DNA of 64,000 bases from Cyclobacterium jeungdonense (GTDB lineage: Bacteria > Bacteroidota > Bacteroidia > Cytophagales > Cyclobacteriaceae). The stretch covers positions 186,001-250,000 of the forward strand of contig NZ_WMCD01000009.1 in NCBI RefSeq assembly GCF_010994275.1. The letters are read 5' to 3'. The notes under the pieces are model-generated. The model was given only the letters and a program-made list of their open reading frames with translations. It did no database searches and had not been told where the DNA came from. Shown one piece after another: positions 53,679 through 62,659 of the stretch; positions within the stretch are counted from its first letter, which is position 1, and each line of letters opens with the position of its first letter. A program made the translations under genes and the position numbers.

Positions 53679-55145
53679 TTAAGTTGATTGGATAAAATTT
53701 TTTGCAATAGACAAATGACCCAGGGTAAACCTTTTTTTATGTCTGTGTACGCTGGTTCGCTGCATGATTTCTTTGAGGGTTTTTAACACAGACATGGTGT
53801 GCTTTCCCTTATTGATCATGATGCATTCTGCCAGAGAAGCCTGGCCTGCATCTGTTATTTCGGATCGGGTGGGCATACCCAGCTTGTGGAGGTTTTCGAG
53901 TACCTGGGTAGCCCATACCACGGGCACCTGAGCAGATTCGCAAATCCAGAGGATTTCTTCCTGTATTTCCCCCATACGTTCGAAGCCAATTTCAACGGCT
54001 AAATCACCCCTGGCGATCATGATCCCAAACGGAGGGGACTTCATGCCTTCCAGAATCAAGGCGGGCAAATTTGCCACCGAATCAGGTGTTTCGATCTTGT
54101 ACACAATGTCCGGTATCGGGCCTTTGATTCGCTGTAATTCATTGTGCAGATTCTGAATATCCTGAGGTGTTTTCACGAAGGAATATCCCAGGATATCGGC
54201 ATGGCGACATATAAAGGGCAGGCAGCGTTTGTCAAAATCTGTTAAAGAGGGGATGCTGAGGTGGGTGTCCGGGAAATTAATCCCTTTTTCGGATTTGATA
54301 CTTCCTTTTTTGGAAGAAACCCTATCCAGGGTAACTGCTGCCATCCCTTCTTTGATGTGGGTGACCCTGCCACTGATTTCCCCATCGTCGATGAATACAC
54401 GGTGTCCCACTTCTAAAGAGGCAATGATGCCTTTTTCATTTGGATCCAACACCACATTTTCTTCTTTCAAATTGTTCATGGATTCGGAAAGCCAGATGGT
54501 TTCCCCAACAGCCACCTTTACCTTCCCTTTCTTTTTTCCTTTACCCAGTAGTACGGTTCTGATTTTTGGTCCCGCCAGGTCCAGGTGGATTTTGCAGCTT
54601 TTTCCCGTCTTTTTTTCGGCTTCCCTGATTTGATCAATCATGGATTTCCAAATGGATTCATCATCGTGGGCACAATTTATCCGCGCCACGTTCATGCCCT
54701 GAAGCAAAAGATCTTCTATCATGCCCGGGTCTTCCGCGAAATTACTGTCAAACGTGACCATCACCGAAGGCATTCCAGGGATTTCAGTTGGGCCGAACAA
54801 TTCCTGACTGTTCGTAGTCAATTGGTCCTGACTATCCTTATAGGTACAAGAATTGAGTTCTTCTGGAAAATAGTGATGCCCCAGGCGTTGCCGAATGGTC
54901 TGAATTTGCCGGTGAATATGGTTTTCGGAATTTGACAGTGCAGATAGTCCGTACAAATGGAGCTTTTCCTGAAGCGATTTCCTGTCCTCACTTCGGAAAT
55001 AAAGGTATTGAATGAGATTCCGGGCAGCAGGCAAGTACCTTTCGGGTATTTGTTCCAGCTGATTCCGGTGATCCTGGTTGGCTTCCAACAGGCCCTTTTC
55101 CAGGGCTTCCAGTTCCTGGCTAAGTTGTTCCAATTCGGTTTCCAT
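53679..55145 (-). CDS. atypical pyruvate kinase-like protein (N-terminal extension, no C domain)
   Basis: 488 residues. Pyruvate kinase barrel from about 125: MVTFDSNFAEDPG, GMNVARINCAHDD, LDLAGPKIRT, VFIDDGEISG, DIVYKIETPDS (catalytic Lys and metal Glu), MIARGDLAVEIG, VVWATQVLENL and MPTRSEITDAGQASLAECI. About 120 helical residues precede the barrel and the usual allosteric C-terminal domain is absent. The segment that normally reads ANAVLDGADAVMLS is altered to AECIMINKGKH. This fits a small branch of validated pyruvate kinase-like proteins of about 490 residues. Its activity on phosphoenolpyruvate is expected from the motifs but not certain. Confidence 0.82.
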   Translation of the reverse strand: METELEQLSQELEALEKGLLEANQDHRNQLEQIPERYLPAARNLIQYLYFRSEDRKSLQEKLHLYGLSALSNSENHIHRQIQTIRQRLGHHYFPEELNSCTYKDSQDQLTTNSQELFGPTEIPGMPSVMVTFDSNFAEDPGMIEDLLLQGMNVARINCAHDDESIWKSMIDQIREAEKKTGKSCKIHLDLAGPKIRTVLLGKGKKKGKVKVAVGETIWLSESMNNLKEENVVLDPNEKGIIASLEVGHRVFIDDGEISGRVTHIKEGMAAVTLDRVSSKKGSIKSEKGINFPDTHLSIPSLTDFDKRCLPFICRHADILGYSFVKTPQDIQNLHNELQRIKGPIPDIVYKIETPDSVANLPALILEGMKSPPFGIMIARGDLAVEIGFERMGEIQEEILWICESAQVPVVWATQVLENLHKLGMPTRSEITDAGQASLAECIMINKGKHTMSVLKTLKEIMQRTSVHRHKKRFTLGHLSIAKNFIQST

Positions 55146-55534
55146 ATAAAGTAAATATAGAAGATTTTATTGGGATTTTCCGATAACAGGCAGGGACAGG
55201 ATTTGGAGTATGCTTAATTTCAGGCAGAGAATGGGGTATAGCTGTGATATCAGCAATTTACTTTCCCGGGTCTGAATAGGCCTCCGGGCTGTTTCGGAGC
55301 GCAATTTTAACCCATTCGCTCCATCTGAGCTGTAGTCCTCGCCCGGACCCAGTTGTAGTTGTGCCCACCTGTGGCTGGCAGGTAGCTTCGCCAAATACAC
55401 AGAAATGTATGCTAACGATGCCATAAACACTTTCAAAAACAGAAATCCTTAGTTAGATTAGGGGGTTGATGCAGGGCGAATAACGTGCACCGTGCACCTT
55501 ATTCGTACATTGTAGGGCATTAAAATAATTAGAC
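55146..55534. other. intergenic region with decayed-looking sequence
   Basis: 389 bases. A minus-strand frame of 89 codons (55167-55436) has no family-like pattern and no start signals, and is not called as a gene. The region ends with a GTTAGAT, a TTAGGGGGTT decamer (55458-55467) and the palindrome at 55477. Base composition looks more AT-rich beyond it. Confidence 0.4.
55477..55505. repeat. 29-bp near-perfect palindrome upstream of the usp gene
   Basis: CGAATAACGTGCAC-C-GTGCACCTTATTCG: 14-base arms with a single mismatch around one central base; GTGCAC is itself palindromic. It lies 29 bases before the start of the stress protein gene, so it may be an operator. Confidence 0.55.
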
Positions 55535-55969
55535 ATGAAAAATATTTTAGTTACAATCGATTTTAATAAAAATGAAAAGCTACTAATTGACAAAGCATTT
55601 CAATTGGCCGAATCGTTCGATTCAAAATTATGGCTAATGCATATAGCCGCTCCAGATCCAGATTTTGTTGGTTATGAAGTTGGCCCCCAATATATAAGAG
55701 ATAGTAGAGCATCAGATCTTCGAAAAGAACATAAGCAACTTCAAGAATACGCCGCTACGCTCAAGAAAAAGGGAGTTGACTCAGAAGGCTTGCTTGTGCA
55801 AGGCGCAACTATTGATATGATAATTGAAGAATCTAAGAAGTTAAATATTGACCTGATTGTTGCTGGGAATCATGAACATGGTTTTTTTTATAACGCATTT
55901 GTAGAAAGTATTTCTGTGAAAGTCATAAAAAAATCAAAAATACCAGTACTTATAGTTCCCTTGGAATAA
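55535..55969 (+). CDS. universal stress protein family
   Basis: 144 residues, single UspA domain: ILVTIDFNKNEKLLIDKAFQ at the start, central QGATIDMIIEESKKLNIDLI, and the C-terminal VAGNHEHGFFYNAFVES to KIPVLIVP. The ATP motif G-x2-G-x9-G(S/T) is degenerate (GNHEHG then ESIS), so it may be a non-ATP-binding type. Codons look more AT-rich than in the upstream genes. A palindrome lies directly upstream and decamers TTAGGGGGTT/AACCCCCTAA flank the gene as inverted repeats. Confidence 0.85.
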   Translation: MKNILVTIDFNKNEKLLIDKAFQLAESFDSKLWLMHIAAPDPDFVGYEVGPQYIRDSRASDLRKEHKQLQEYAATLKKKGVDSEGLLVQGATIDMIIEESKKLNIDLIVAGNHEHGFFYNAFVESISVKVIKKSKIPVLIVPLE

Positions 55970-56157
55970 TTGAAAAAATCCGGATTACAAAAAAATGAAC
56001 GTCATTAAAACGGGCGTTTATAAAGTCAGTTGTATTTCATGCTGAAAAACACGAATTATGTGCCAATAGTCATTGATGACGTAAAGATGACATAAGCATG
56101 ACGCTACCAAAATGTAAACCGATAATTAGTTTTGTTCTGACCGAATAACCCCCTAAA

Positions 56158-56763
56158 ATGAAGGACAAAAATCTGGCAAAAAAAGTAAAAGGTTTGCGAA
56201 AAAGGAAAGGATTTTCTCAGGAAGGACTGGCCGAAATTTCCGGTGTAAGTGTAAGAACCATACAGCGACTTGAAAATGGAGAAACCGAACCAACAGGAGA
56301 AACCTTGAAACGACTCTCCAATGCGATGGGAGTTAATCCCGAAGAACTTATGGATTGGACGCTAATTGAAGACAAGGGCTTTTTAAAAGCAATGAATCTT
56401 TCGGCACTGACGTTCCTGGTGTTTCCAATAATAGGCATATTGGTACCATTGATAATGTGGATTTCAAAAAAAGACCGATTGAAAGATATCAATGAGATTG
56501 GAAAAAGCAATTTGAACTTTCAGATTACCTGGACGTTAATGCTGTTTTTGGGATATATAGTAAACGCAATCATCCTGGGAAAAGAATTTTATTCGACAGA
56601 TGTTGTGCTGGTGGATGCTGTAATCTCAAGTCAACGTCGACTAATTGTTTTCTTTTTTGTCATGTATGCGCTAAATATAGCACTCATCGTCATTAACACC
56701 TTTAATATTCAAAACGATAAAAAGGTTTTTTACCAACCCACCGTTACATTTATTCGAAATTAG
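56158..56763 (+). CDS. XRE-family regulator fused to a membrane domain
   Basis: 201 residues. N-terminal helix-turn-helix (residues 8-60: KVKGLRKRKGFSQEGLAEIS, then VRTIQRLENGETEP) followed by about four transmembrane helices (about residues 78-98, 118-136, 163-182; DUF4870-like region). Membrane-anchored XRE proteins of this kind occur in Bacteroidota and probably bind DNA near the membrane or relay a membrane signal. Target unknown. It begins two bases after the AACCCCCTAA decamer and is relatively AT-rich. Confidence 0.8.
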   Translation: MKDKNLAKKVKGLRKRKGFSQEGLAEISGVSVRTIQRLENGETEPTGETLKRLSNAMGVNPEELMDWTLIEDKGFLKAMNLSALTFLVFPIIGILVPLIMWISKKDRLKDINEIGKSNLNFQITWTLMLFLGYIVNAIILGKEFYSTDVVLVDAVISSQRRLIVFFFVMYALNIALIVINTFNIQNDKKVFYQPTVTFIRN

Positions 56764-57209
56764 GGTAGGCTGCAAAAGAAAATAGCAAAATTAGCGGTTA
56801 TTTTTTACCTCCAATGCCGTCTATGGGCAGGACCGATTGGTCTATCTGCTTTTTTTCTCTCCCGGTCCGCTCTGGCTAAAACGGCCCTGTAAAGGCAGGT
56901 CAGGTATTGCAAATTAACTGGACTTCGCGTAAGTGCCTGAAACCGTTTATAACGTTCATTCCAGCGCTTAAGCGATGGGGATTAAGATTATTGCCGGTTT
57001 TTCACCAGTTGGAACGATCAATTTTTTGACTTATATTCACCCTCTAGGGCTGTACCCAAATGCTCCAACGAATAGGCGATCATTTCCCTTTGATCAGATC
57101 ATGCTGAACGGAAATTTAAGTGCCGCAAGCAACCGGGGCATAGGCTTATATTTTTGATAATTTGAGGGCAAAAAAGCAAATAACATTATTCATTATTAAA
57201 ATCAATAAC
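56764..57209. other. long intergenic region, no gene seen
   Basis: 446 bases with scattered inverted repeats and no supported reading frame. A short frame at 56975-57157 lacks protein-like features. The downstream gene has its -7 box at 57149-57156. Confidence 0.5.
57149..57156 (+). promoter_or_regulatory. -7 box (TATTTTTG) of the propeller protein gene
   Basis: Exact TAnnTTTG match 54 bases before the preferred ATG at 57210. It rules out a TTG start at 57162. Confidence 0.45.
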
Positions 57210-58718
57210 ATGCGATATATCAAAGGCGTTTCTGTCATCCTAGTGCTGTTTTTAGCCATTCAATCTGTGAATAGTCAGGTAAAACTAGGGGTATTTGACA
57301 ATCATTTGGATGTAGGTAACCCAGACAATAGTGGATTCGCTTATTATCAGCAGGAAGATCAGACGTATGTGATTGGAGGCAGTGGTACCAATATGTGGTT
57401 TGATCAGGACCAATTTCATTATTTATGGACGACTATTCAAGGCGATTTTATTGTAAGAGCCGAAATTGATTTTTTGGGAGAAGGTGTTGATCCCCATCGT
57501 AAAGTAGGCTGGATCGTAAAAAATGATTTGGATAGTGAAACGCCCCATGTTAATGCCACCACTCATGGAGATGGATTAACCTCGTTACAATATCGGAAGA
57601 CTAGTGGAGGCAATACTGAAGAAATCGTTTCCAGGGACAGCTTACCCGATGTCATTCAATTAGAGAGAAGGGGAGATGATTTTATAATGTCTACTGCCAG
57701 GTTTGGTGAAGCATTCGTTGAAATCGAATTGAAAAAAATGACATTAAAAAACCAGGTATTTATAGGCCTTTACATTTGCTCTCATAACGCCGATATTGTA
57801 GAGGTTGCACGGTTTAGAAATGTCAGGATTATTCAACCCGCCGCACCTGATTTTCAACCCTATAAAGATTATTTGGGAAGTCGACTTGAAGTGATGGAAG
57901 TAGCTACCGGCCATAGAAAAGTACTTTACAGTACTGCTAATTCTATCCAGGCACCCAATTGGACTGCAGACGGAAAGCAATTAATCTACAACTCCGGAGG
58001 TAGGCTTTTTCAATTTGATCTTAAGGAAGGAATCATTAGTCCGGTGAATACTGGTTTTGCCATCAATAACAATAACGACCACGTGTTATCATTTGATGGC
58101 AGGTTGTTGGGTATTAGCAACCACAACCCGAATGATAATAATAATTCCACCATATATTACCTGCCTTCTGAGGGCGATTCATCTCCTGTGGCAGTTACCA
58201 AACCGGGTGTAGGAGCATCTTACTTACACGGATGGTCCCCAGACAATAAAGAAATGCTTTTTACCGGAAACCGAAAAGGACAATATGACATTTACTCCAT
58301 TGATCTGAACACAGGAAATGAAAAACAACTAACAAATAAAAAAACGCTGGACGATGGCTCGGAATACAGTCCCGATGGGAAGCATATTTTGTTTAATTCG
58401 GCGAGGACCGGTAAAATGAAAATTTGGAGGATGGATCCTGAAGGAGAAAATCAGACGCAATTAACGTTCGATGAATACAACGATTGGTTTCCGCATGTTA
58501 GCCCTGATCAAAAGTGGATCGTTTTTATTTCTTTTCCCAAAGACATTGACCCCAATGATCATCCATTTTACAAGCATTGCGTATTACGCATTATTCCATT
58601 TGAAGGAGGTACCCCAAAGATTATTGGATACTTGTATGGTGGCCAGGGAAGTATAAATGTACCGAGTTGGTCTCCAGATAGCAACTTCATTTCCTTTGTT
58701 ACAAACACTAAACTATAG
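57210..58718 (+). CDS. secreted protein with DUF1349-like sandwich and TolB/PD40 propeller
   Basis: 502 residues from the ATG at 57210. Signal peptide MRYIKGVSVILVLFLAIQS, cleaved near NSQ. The first part (about 25-215) is a concanavalin-like beta sandwich (FIVRAEIDFLGEGVDPHRKV). The second part (about 230-500) has PD40 repeats of a TolB-type propeller (APNWTADGKQLIYNSGG, GSEYSPDGKHILFNSAR, HVSPDQKWIVFISF). Such proteins are often called TolB-like without evidence for a Tol role. It may bind sugars or peptides outside the cell. Confidence 0.75.
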   Translation: MRYIKGVSVILVLFLAIQSVNSQVKLGVFDNHLDVGNPDNSGFAYYQQEDQTYVIGGSGTNMWFDQDQFHYLWTTIQGDFIVRAEIDFLGEGVDPHRKVGWIVKNDLDSETPHVNATTHGDGLTSLQYRKTSGGNTEEIVSRDSLPDVIQLERRGDDFIMSTARFGEAFVEIELKKMTLKNQVFIGLYICSHNADIVEVARFRNVRIIQPAAPDFQPYKDYLGSRLEVMEVATGHRKVLYSTANSIQAPNWTADGKQLIYNSGGRLFQFDLKEGIISPVNTGFAINNNNDHVLSFDGRLLGISNHNPNDNNNSTIYYLPSEGDSSPVAVTKPGVGASYLHGWSPDNKEMLFTGNRKGQYDIYSIDLNTGNEKQLTNKKTLDDGSEYSPDGKHILFNSARTGKMKIWRMDPEGENQTQLTFDEYNDWFPHVSPDQKWIVFISFPKDIDPNDHPFYKHCVLRIIPFEGGTPKIIGYLYGGQGSINVPSWSPDSNFISFVTNTKL

Positions 58719-58852
58719 ATGTAAAATTAAAAAGTAAAAGGTGTTTTAATTAAGGAAGAAATCGAATACAAACTAGCAGCATTAAAACAAGGTGCGCTTA
58801 TTTTTCTTCCTCCGGCATGATGTCTTACTACGTTTCATTCAATCAATTACCG

Positions 58853-60019
58853 ATGAAAAAGCTTATCCCGTACTTACTGTTCTATTTAATATCGAATGTA
58901 TTATCGGGTCAACAATTAGACTGGAACGATGCGATGGATTATCCACCAAGTGATGCTATAGCCTGGCGTACTTTTCATGGAGATGGTCAGGTAGAAACTT
59001 CGATTGACAAGCATGACGGATTTTTACGATTCCATGTGAATGCAATGGATGACACGTATAATGCCTGGTGGGCGATTATGCAACGCCCTATTTCGTTACC
59101 CACTGAAATTCCGTCCGGGACGCCACTTTGGATGGAAGCCGAGGTAAGGTCAAGTCATCCGATGCGGAGAATCAATATGCGCTTATATTCCACTAATCAG
59201 GAGGTGTCAGACCATCATTCGAATTTAATGGAATTTGATCTGGCAGATACTGCTACCTGGTATAAAATAAGATTTAGTCCGAATCAATTGACCTATCAAA
59301 AAGGAGATCAATTGATAGGACATTTTGCGTTGATGGATTGGGGTGTCAATGCGTATTACCTGGATGTTCGGAATGTAAGAGTGTTTTACGATAAAGATGA
59401 AAAAGTTAATCCATCGGCAAATGCGTTGCCCTACCACCCGGAACCAAAAAAACCAGCCTCGTTTAGCCATTCGGTAGCGGCAGAAGATGCCGGAATGATT
59501 GACTTTAGGTATCCTGCCAGTAATCTAGCCGGTTGGGGTACCGGTGATACTCCACTTTTGAGTGTTTCCCATGAGCTGAGTACGCTATTAAAATGGGATC
59601 TTTCTCATGTCAACGACACTGTTGACGGTTGGGGATTGTTGAGGCTGGCCGTCTTTTCGAGCCAACAGGTGCCCATGCCGGAAGATGAGTTTTGCAGATT
59701 GCGGGTGGTTGAAATTATTGGTGGAAATACAGATTGGGATTCAACTACCCTAACCTACGAATCATTGGCTCAGGGACAGGAAAAGACTCAGGTATTTAAC
59801 GAACAAATGGTCATTGATATGTTTGTCCCTAAGGGAAATGATCAGGTATTGGATATTCCCTTACCCCCTAATGTATTGCAAAGACTGATCACCGGACGCA
59901 CTAAAGGACTGGTTTTTTTTCCGTTAGGTAGCCTACAGGTCTCCTTTTATGCCAGTGAAAACGGCGACAGTGTAACTGCACCAAGCCTATACTTTAATTT
60001 AAAAAACGAATCAAAATAG
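58853..60019 (+). CDS. secreted beta-sandwich protein, possible DNRLRE/CBM96-like domain
   Basis: 388 residues from the ATG at 58853. Signal peptide MKKLIPYLLFYLISNVLSG. The N-terminal half resembles a CBM4/9-like sandwich (WMEAEVRSSHPMRRINMRLY, YYLDVRNVRVFYDK). The C-terminal half resembles the DNRLRE (CBM96) module (TLLKWDLSHVNDTVDG, DWDSTTLTYESL, ITGRTKGLVFFPLG). No catalytic motif seen. It probably binds polysaccharide together with the neighbouring secreted proteins. Similarity is judged by eye and remains tentative. Confidence 0.55.
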   Translation: MKKLIPYLLFYLISNVLSGQQLDWNDAMDYPPSDAIAWRTFHGDGQVETSIDKHDGFLRFHVNAMDDTYNAWWAIMQRPISLPTEIPSGTPLWMEAEVRSSHPMRRINMRLYSTNQEVSDHHSNLMEFDLADTATWYKIRFSPNQLTYQKGDQLIGHFALMDWGVNAYYLDVRNVRVFYDKDEKVNPSANALPYHPEPKKPASFSHSVAAEDAGMIDFRYPASNLAGWGTGDTPLLSVSHELSTLLKWDLSHVNDTVDGWGLLRLAVFSSQQVPMPEDEFCRLRVVEIIGGNTDWDSTTLTYESLAQGQEKTQVFNEQMVIDMFVPKGNDQVLDIPLPPNVLQRLITGRTKGLVFFPLGSLQVSFYASENGDSVTAPSLYFNLKNESK

Positions 60020-60210
60020 GAAAAACAGTGGTTGGATACCTGCGATTGTGCCATCCTGGGATCGGGGGACAACTGTCCAAACCGTTTTTTTTGTAAGCAC
60101 TTTGAGTGGCACTAAAGGTAGAGTGCCGCAGATCGTTTAATAAAACGTTCGGCCGGGCTTCCGGTACGGTTCGTTCCCTGTCGAAAAAAATTCAGTTGCC
60201 CTGAAAAAAA

Positions 60211-60507
60211 ATGACTATTGCGTACGACCGATACTATCTGACAAAGAGCCTATTCGGAGAACCCTTCCCTGAATTAATCCAATTTTTTACGCGATTCCCT
60301 ACAAGAGGACAGGTACTTGATCTGGGTTGCGGACAAGGTAGAGATTCGATTGCTCTGGCTCGGCTAGGGTATTCCGTGACAGGAATCGACCATTCAGAGG
60401 TAGGAATCGACCAAATGAACAGGATCTCAAAAAGCGAAAAATTGAATCTTAAAGGGCAGGTCGGTAATGTGTATGCGTATGACATTGTGGATAGACTGGA
60501 AAAATAA
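60211..60507 (+). pseudogene. truncated class I methyltransferase (TehB/DUF-like N-terminus)
   Basis: 98 residues ending in TAA, versus about 190-200 for the family. The SAM site VLDLGCGQGRDSIALARLGY and the acidic GIDHSEVGIDQMN are intact, but motifs beyond residue 95 (the substrate-binding half) are missing. The following bases do not continue the family in any frame. Most likely a 3'-truncated gene. Confidence 0.6.
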
Positions 60508-60520
60508 AAATGATGAACAG

Positions 60521-60799
60521 ATGAAGCTGACTGTTATGGCGGATGGCAGAAACTCGCCAAATAAAGGTCTGGTTGCGAACCTAACCGTCTACTTTGCCAC
60601 CGGCGGTTTTTACAATGCATTGAAACAGCCGTCTGAGACGATTGAATGGATCCAGGTGGATCGCGAAATAGGCGTTGAGAAGAATTTATTTTTGCGTAAT
60701 ATTGTATGAAATGAGCCAGGATATACAGGTTTCGTGGTGGATAAAAAGCCACTCACTAACCCAAAAAAGGCCGCAGCAAACTTAGAAATGAGCACTTAA
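60521..60799 (+). pseudogene. decayed gene with in-frame TGA, family unknown
   Basis: A protein-like frame from 60521 (MKLTVMADGRNSPNKGL) meets TGA at 60707-60709 and then continues without a frame change as GYTGFVVDKKPLTNPKKAAA to TAA at 60797. The clean continuation suggests one former gene broken by a nonsense change. Not recognised. The start of the original gene cannot be placed. Confidence 0.45.
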
Positions 60800-60967
60800 G
60801 GCGTTGAGGCATTTGAATTTGCTGACTACCTCACGTCTTAAACGGCAAAAGAAGCTTAGGTATCATTAGCTTTTCTTTCATGCAAAATGATAATAAACCA
60901 ACAATTTCCCTGAGTAGTAAATGCCCAGGAAAACTTCACCTTTAGTGGTCATTTAAAAAATAGTATC

Positions 60968-62500
60968 ATGATTGGAAAAATGAGACTTGTTTTACTGCTA
61001 TCCCTGTTGATCTACTCCTGTTCACAAAAAGAAACTGACCGACCAAATATAATAGTGATAATGGGAGACGATATCGGGATTTCCGATATAGGTGCCTATG
61101 GTGGAGAAATAGAAACGCCAACTATTGATCGCCTGGCTAATGAAGGCTTGCGATTTACAACCTTTTACAACATGGCGAAGTGCAATCCTACCCGATCATC
61201 GCTGCTTACGGGCTTGTATACAGGAGGGAACGGAGCGGTACACCTGGCAAACCTGACGAAGGAGGCGGGCTATTTTAACATCATGAGTGGAAAAGAACAC
61301 TTTGACCCCTGGGTGCCGGAATACTGTAAGGCGGAAAATGTATTTGACCATTCCTTTTATTTCTGGGCAACCACGGAATACTTCCTTCCTCCATCCGGCG
61401 CGTTCGAACGACCGTTTTTCCTTGAAGGGAGGGAATTAAATGCGAATGAAATTGAGTATGAGAAATCACCGATGTACAAGACGGATTTCATTACAGACTA
61501 TGCCTTGAGATGGTTGGATGAAGCATTTGAAAAGAAAGATCCCTTTTTTCTTTACCTGCCGTACCATGCGGCTCATTACCCGCTTCAGGCCAGACCGGAA
61601 GATATACAAAAATACAGGGGCAGGTACCTGAAAGGTTGGGATGAACTTCGACAGGAACGTTTTGCCAAAATGCAACAATTAGGCGTGCTTCCAAAGAAGG
61701 CAAAGCTAAGTCCACCGGAAGATAATTTCAATAAATTTAGGGGACCCCTTGTACCCGATTATACGGACTATTTCGTCTGGGATAGTTTATCTGATGCTCA
61801 AAAAGATTCGCTGGACCTTGAAATGGCTGTGTTTGCGGCAATGATTGATCGAATGGACCAAAATATCGGGCGGGTTTTGGAAAAGCTTGAACGAAATGGG
61901 AAGCTGGAAAATACGTTGATACTTTACCTGAATGATAATGGATCTTGTCCGTTTTACTCCAACAAGATTACGGATGTTGCGCCAGGCCCAGCCAACTCTT
62001 ACTGGAGTTTACGAACCTCATGGGCAAACTTGGGAAACACGCCCTACCGGCAATACAAGCAGTGTGGTCATGAAGGTGGGAGCCATACGCCTTTTGTGGC
62101 CTACTGGCCGGGTAAAATAGCACCAAACACGATTACTCATCAACCCGGGCACGTAGTAGACATCGCACCAACCTTTTTGGATATATTGAATATTCACTAT
62201 CCTGACTCCATTGAGGGGCATGCTACCCTACCTCTTCAAGGAAGTTCTTTGTTGCCCGTTTTTATGGGAGAAGAGCGTAAAGAACCAGACTATTTCGTTT
62301 CAGGAATGGAAAAATTCAGAATGTTCCGAAGCGGCGATTTCAAAATTGTCAGACTCAATGGTGAGGCCTGGGAATTATACAATATCCTTGAAGACCCCAC
62401 TGAACTGGTTAACCTGGCCGATTCATTACCAGACAAAGTCGTTGAATTGGCAAATTTCTACGCGAGTACCCAAATTGGAACAACCCCAAGCACCCCCTGA
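60968..62500 (+). CDS. lipoprotein arylsulfatase (formylglycine type)
   Basis: 510 residues. Lipobox LLIYSC (Cys18). Sulfatase motifs: metal site IIVIMGDDIGISDIG, the formylglycine site KCNPTRSSLLTG (Cys72, C-x-P-T-R) and HAAHYPL. The C-terminal region has LYNILEDPTELVNLADSL. It requires a formylglycine-generating or anaerobic sulfatase-maturing enzyme, not present here. It would remove sulfate from a polysaccharide outside the inner membrane, in keeping with the neighbouring carbohydrate-binding-like secreted genes. No SusC/SusD pair lies in the window. Confidence 0.92.
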   Translation: MIGKMRLVLLLSLLIYSCSQKETDRPNIIVIMGDDIGISDIGAYGGEIETPTIDRLANEGLRFTTFYNMAKCNPTRSSLLTGLYTGGNGAVHLANLTKEAGYFNIMSGKEHFDPWVPEYCKAENVFDHSFYFWATTEYFLPPSGAFERPFFLEGRELNANEIEYEKSPMYKTDFITDYALRWLDEAFEKKDPFFLYLPYHAAHYPLQARPEDIQKYRGRYLKGWDELRQERFAKMQQLGVLPKKAKLSPPEDNFNKFRGPLVPDYTDYFVWDSLSDAQKDSLDLEMAVFAAMIDRMDQNIGRVLEKLERNGKLENTLILYLNDNGSCPFYSNKITDVAPGPANSYWSLRTSWANLGNTPYRQYKQCGHEGGSHTPFVAYWPGKIAPNTITHQPGHVVDIAPTFLDILNIHYPDSIEGHATLPLQGSSLLPVFMGEERKEPDYFVSGMEKFRMFRSGDFKIVRLNGEAWELYNILEDPTELVNLADSLPDKVVELANFYASTQIGTTPSTP

Positions 62501-62606
62501 CAGGCTAAAATCCATGCGAATATTTCTACTCAGCTAATCCGCTAAAAAAGATACCCCCAAAGGTGAAAAGTTTCAACTCACCGCTCTATTTCTGGTAATA
62601 AGCACC

Positions 62607-62643
62607 AAAAAAAAGCGGAACACCCTGTGGATACCCCGCTTTT
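62607..62643 (-). terminator. terminator of the persulfide dioxygenase/rhodanese gene
   Basis: Minus strand AAAAGCGG/CCGCTTTT 8-bp stem with a 17-base loop, followed by a run of T. It begins 17 bases after the stop at 62660. Confidence 0.65.
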
Positions 62644-62659
62644 AAGCTGTTTCATATTT

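Noticed and set aside
55167-55436. 89-codon minus-strand frame
   Set aside because: No family resemblance, no start signals, and the residues look random. Treated as intergenic.
60101-60127. GGCACT/AGTGCC hairpin as terminator for the secreted sandwich protein
   Set aside because: No T run follows the stem, so it is not a convincing terminator.
55440-60210. Integron cassette array (attC-like GTTAGAT and TTAAC signals near single small genes)
   Set aside because: No repeated attC pairs with matching arms, no integrase, and the palindrome at 55477 lacks the expected core sites.
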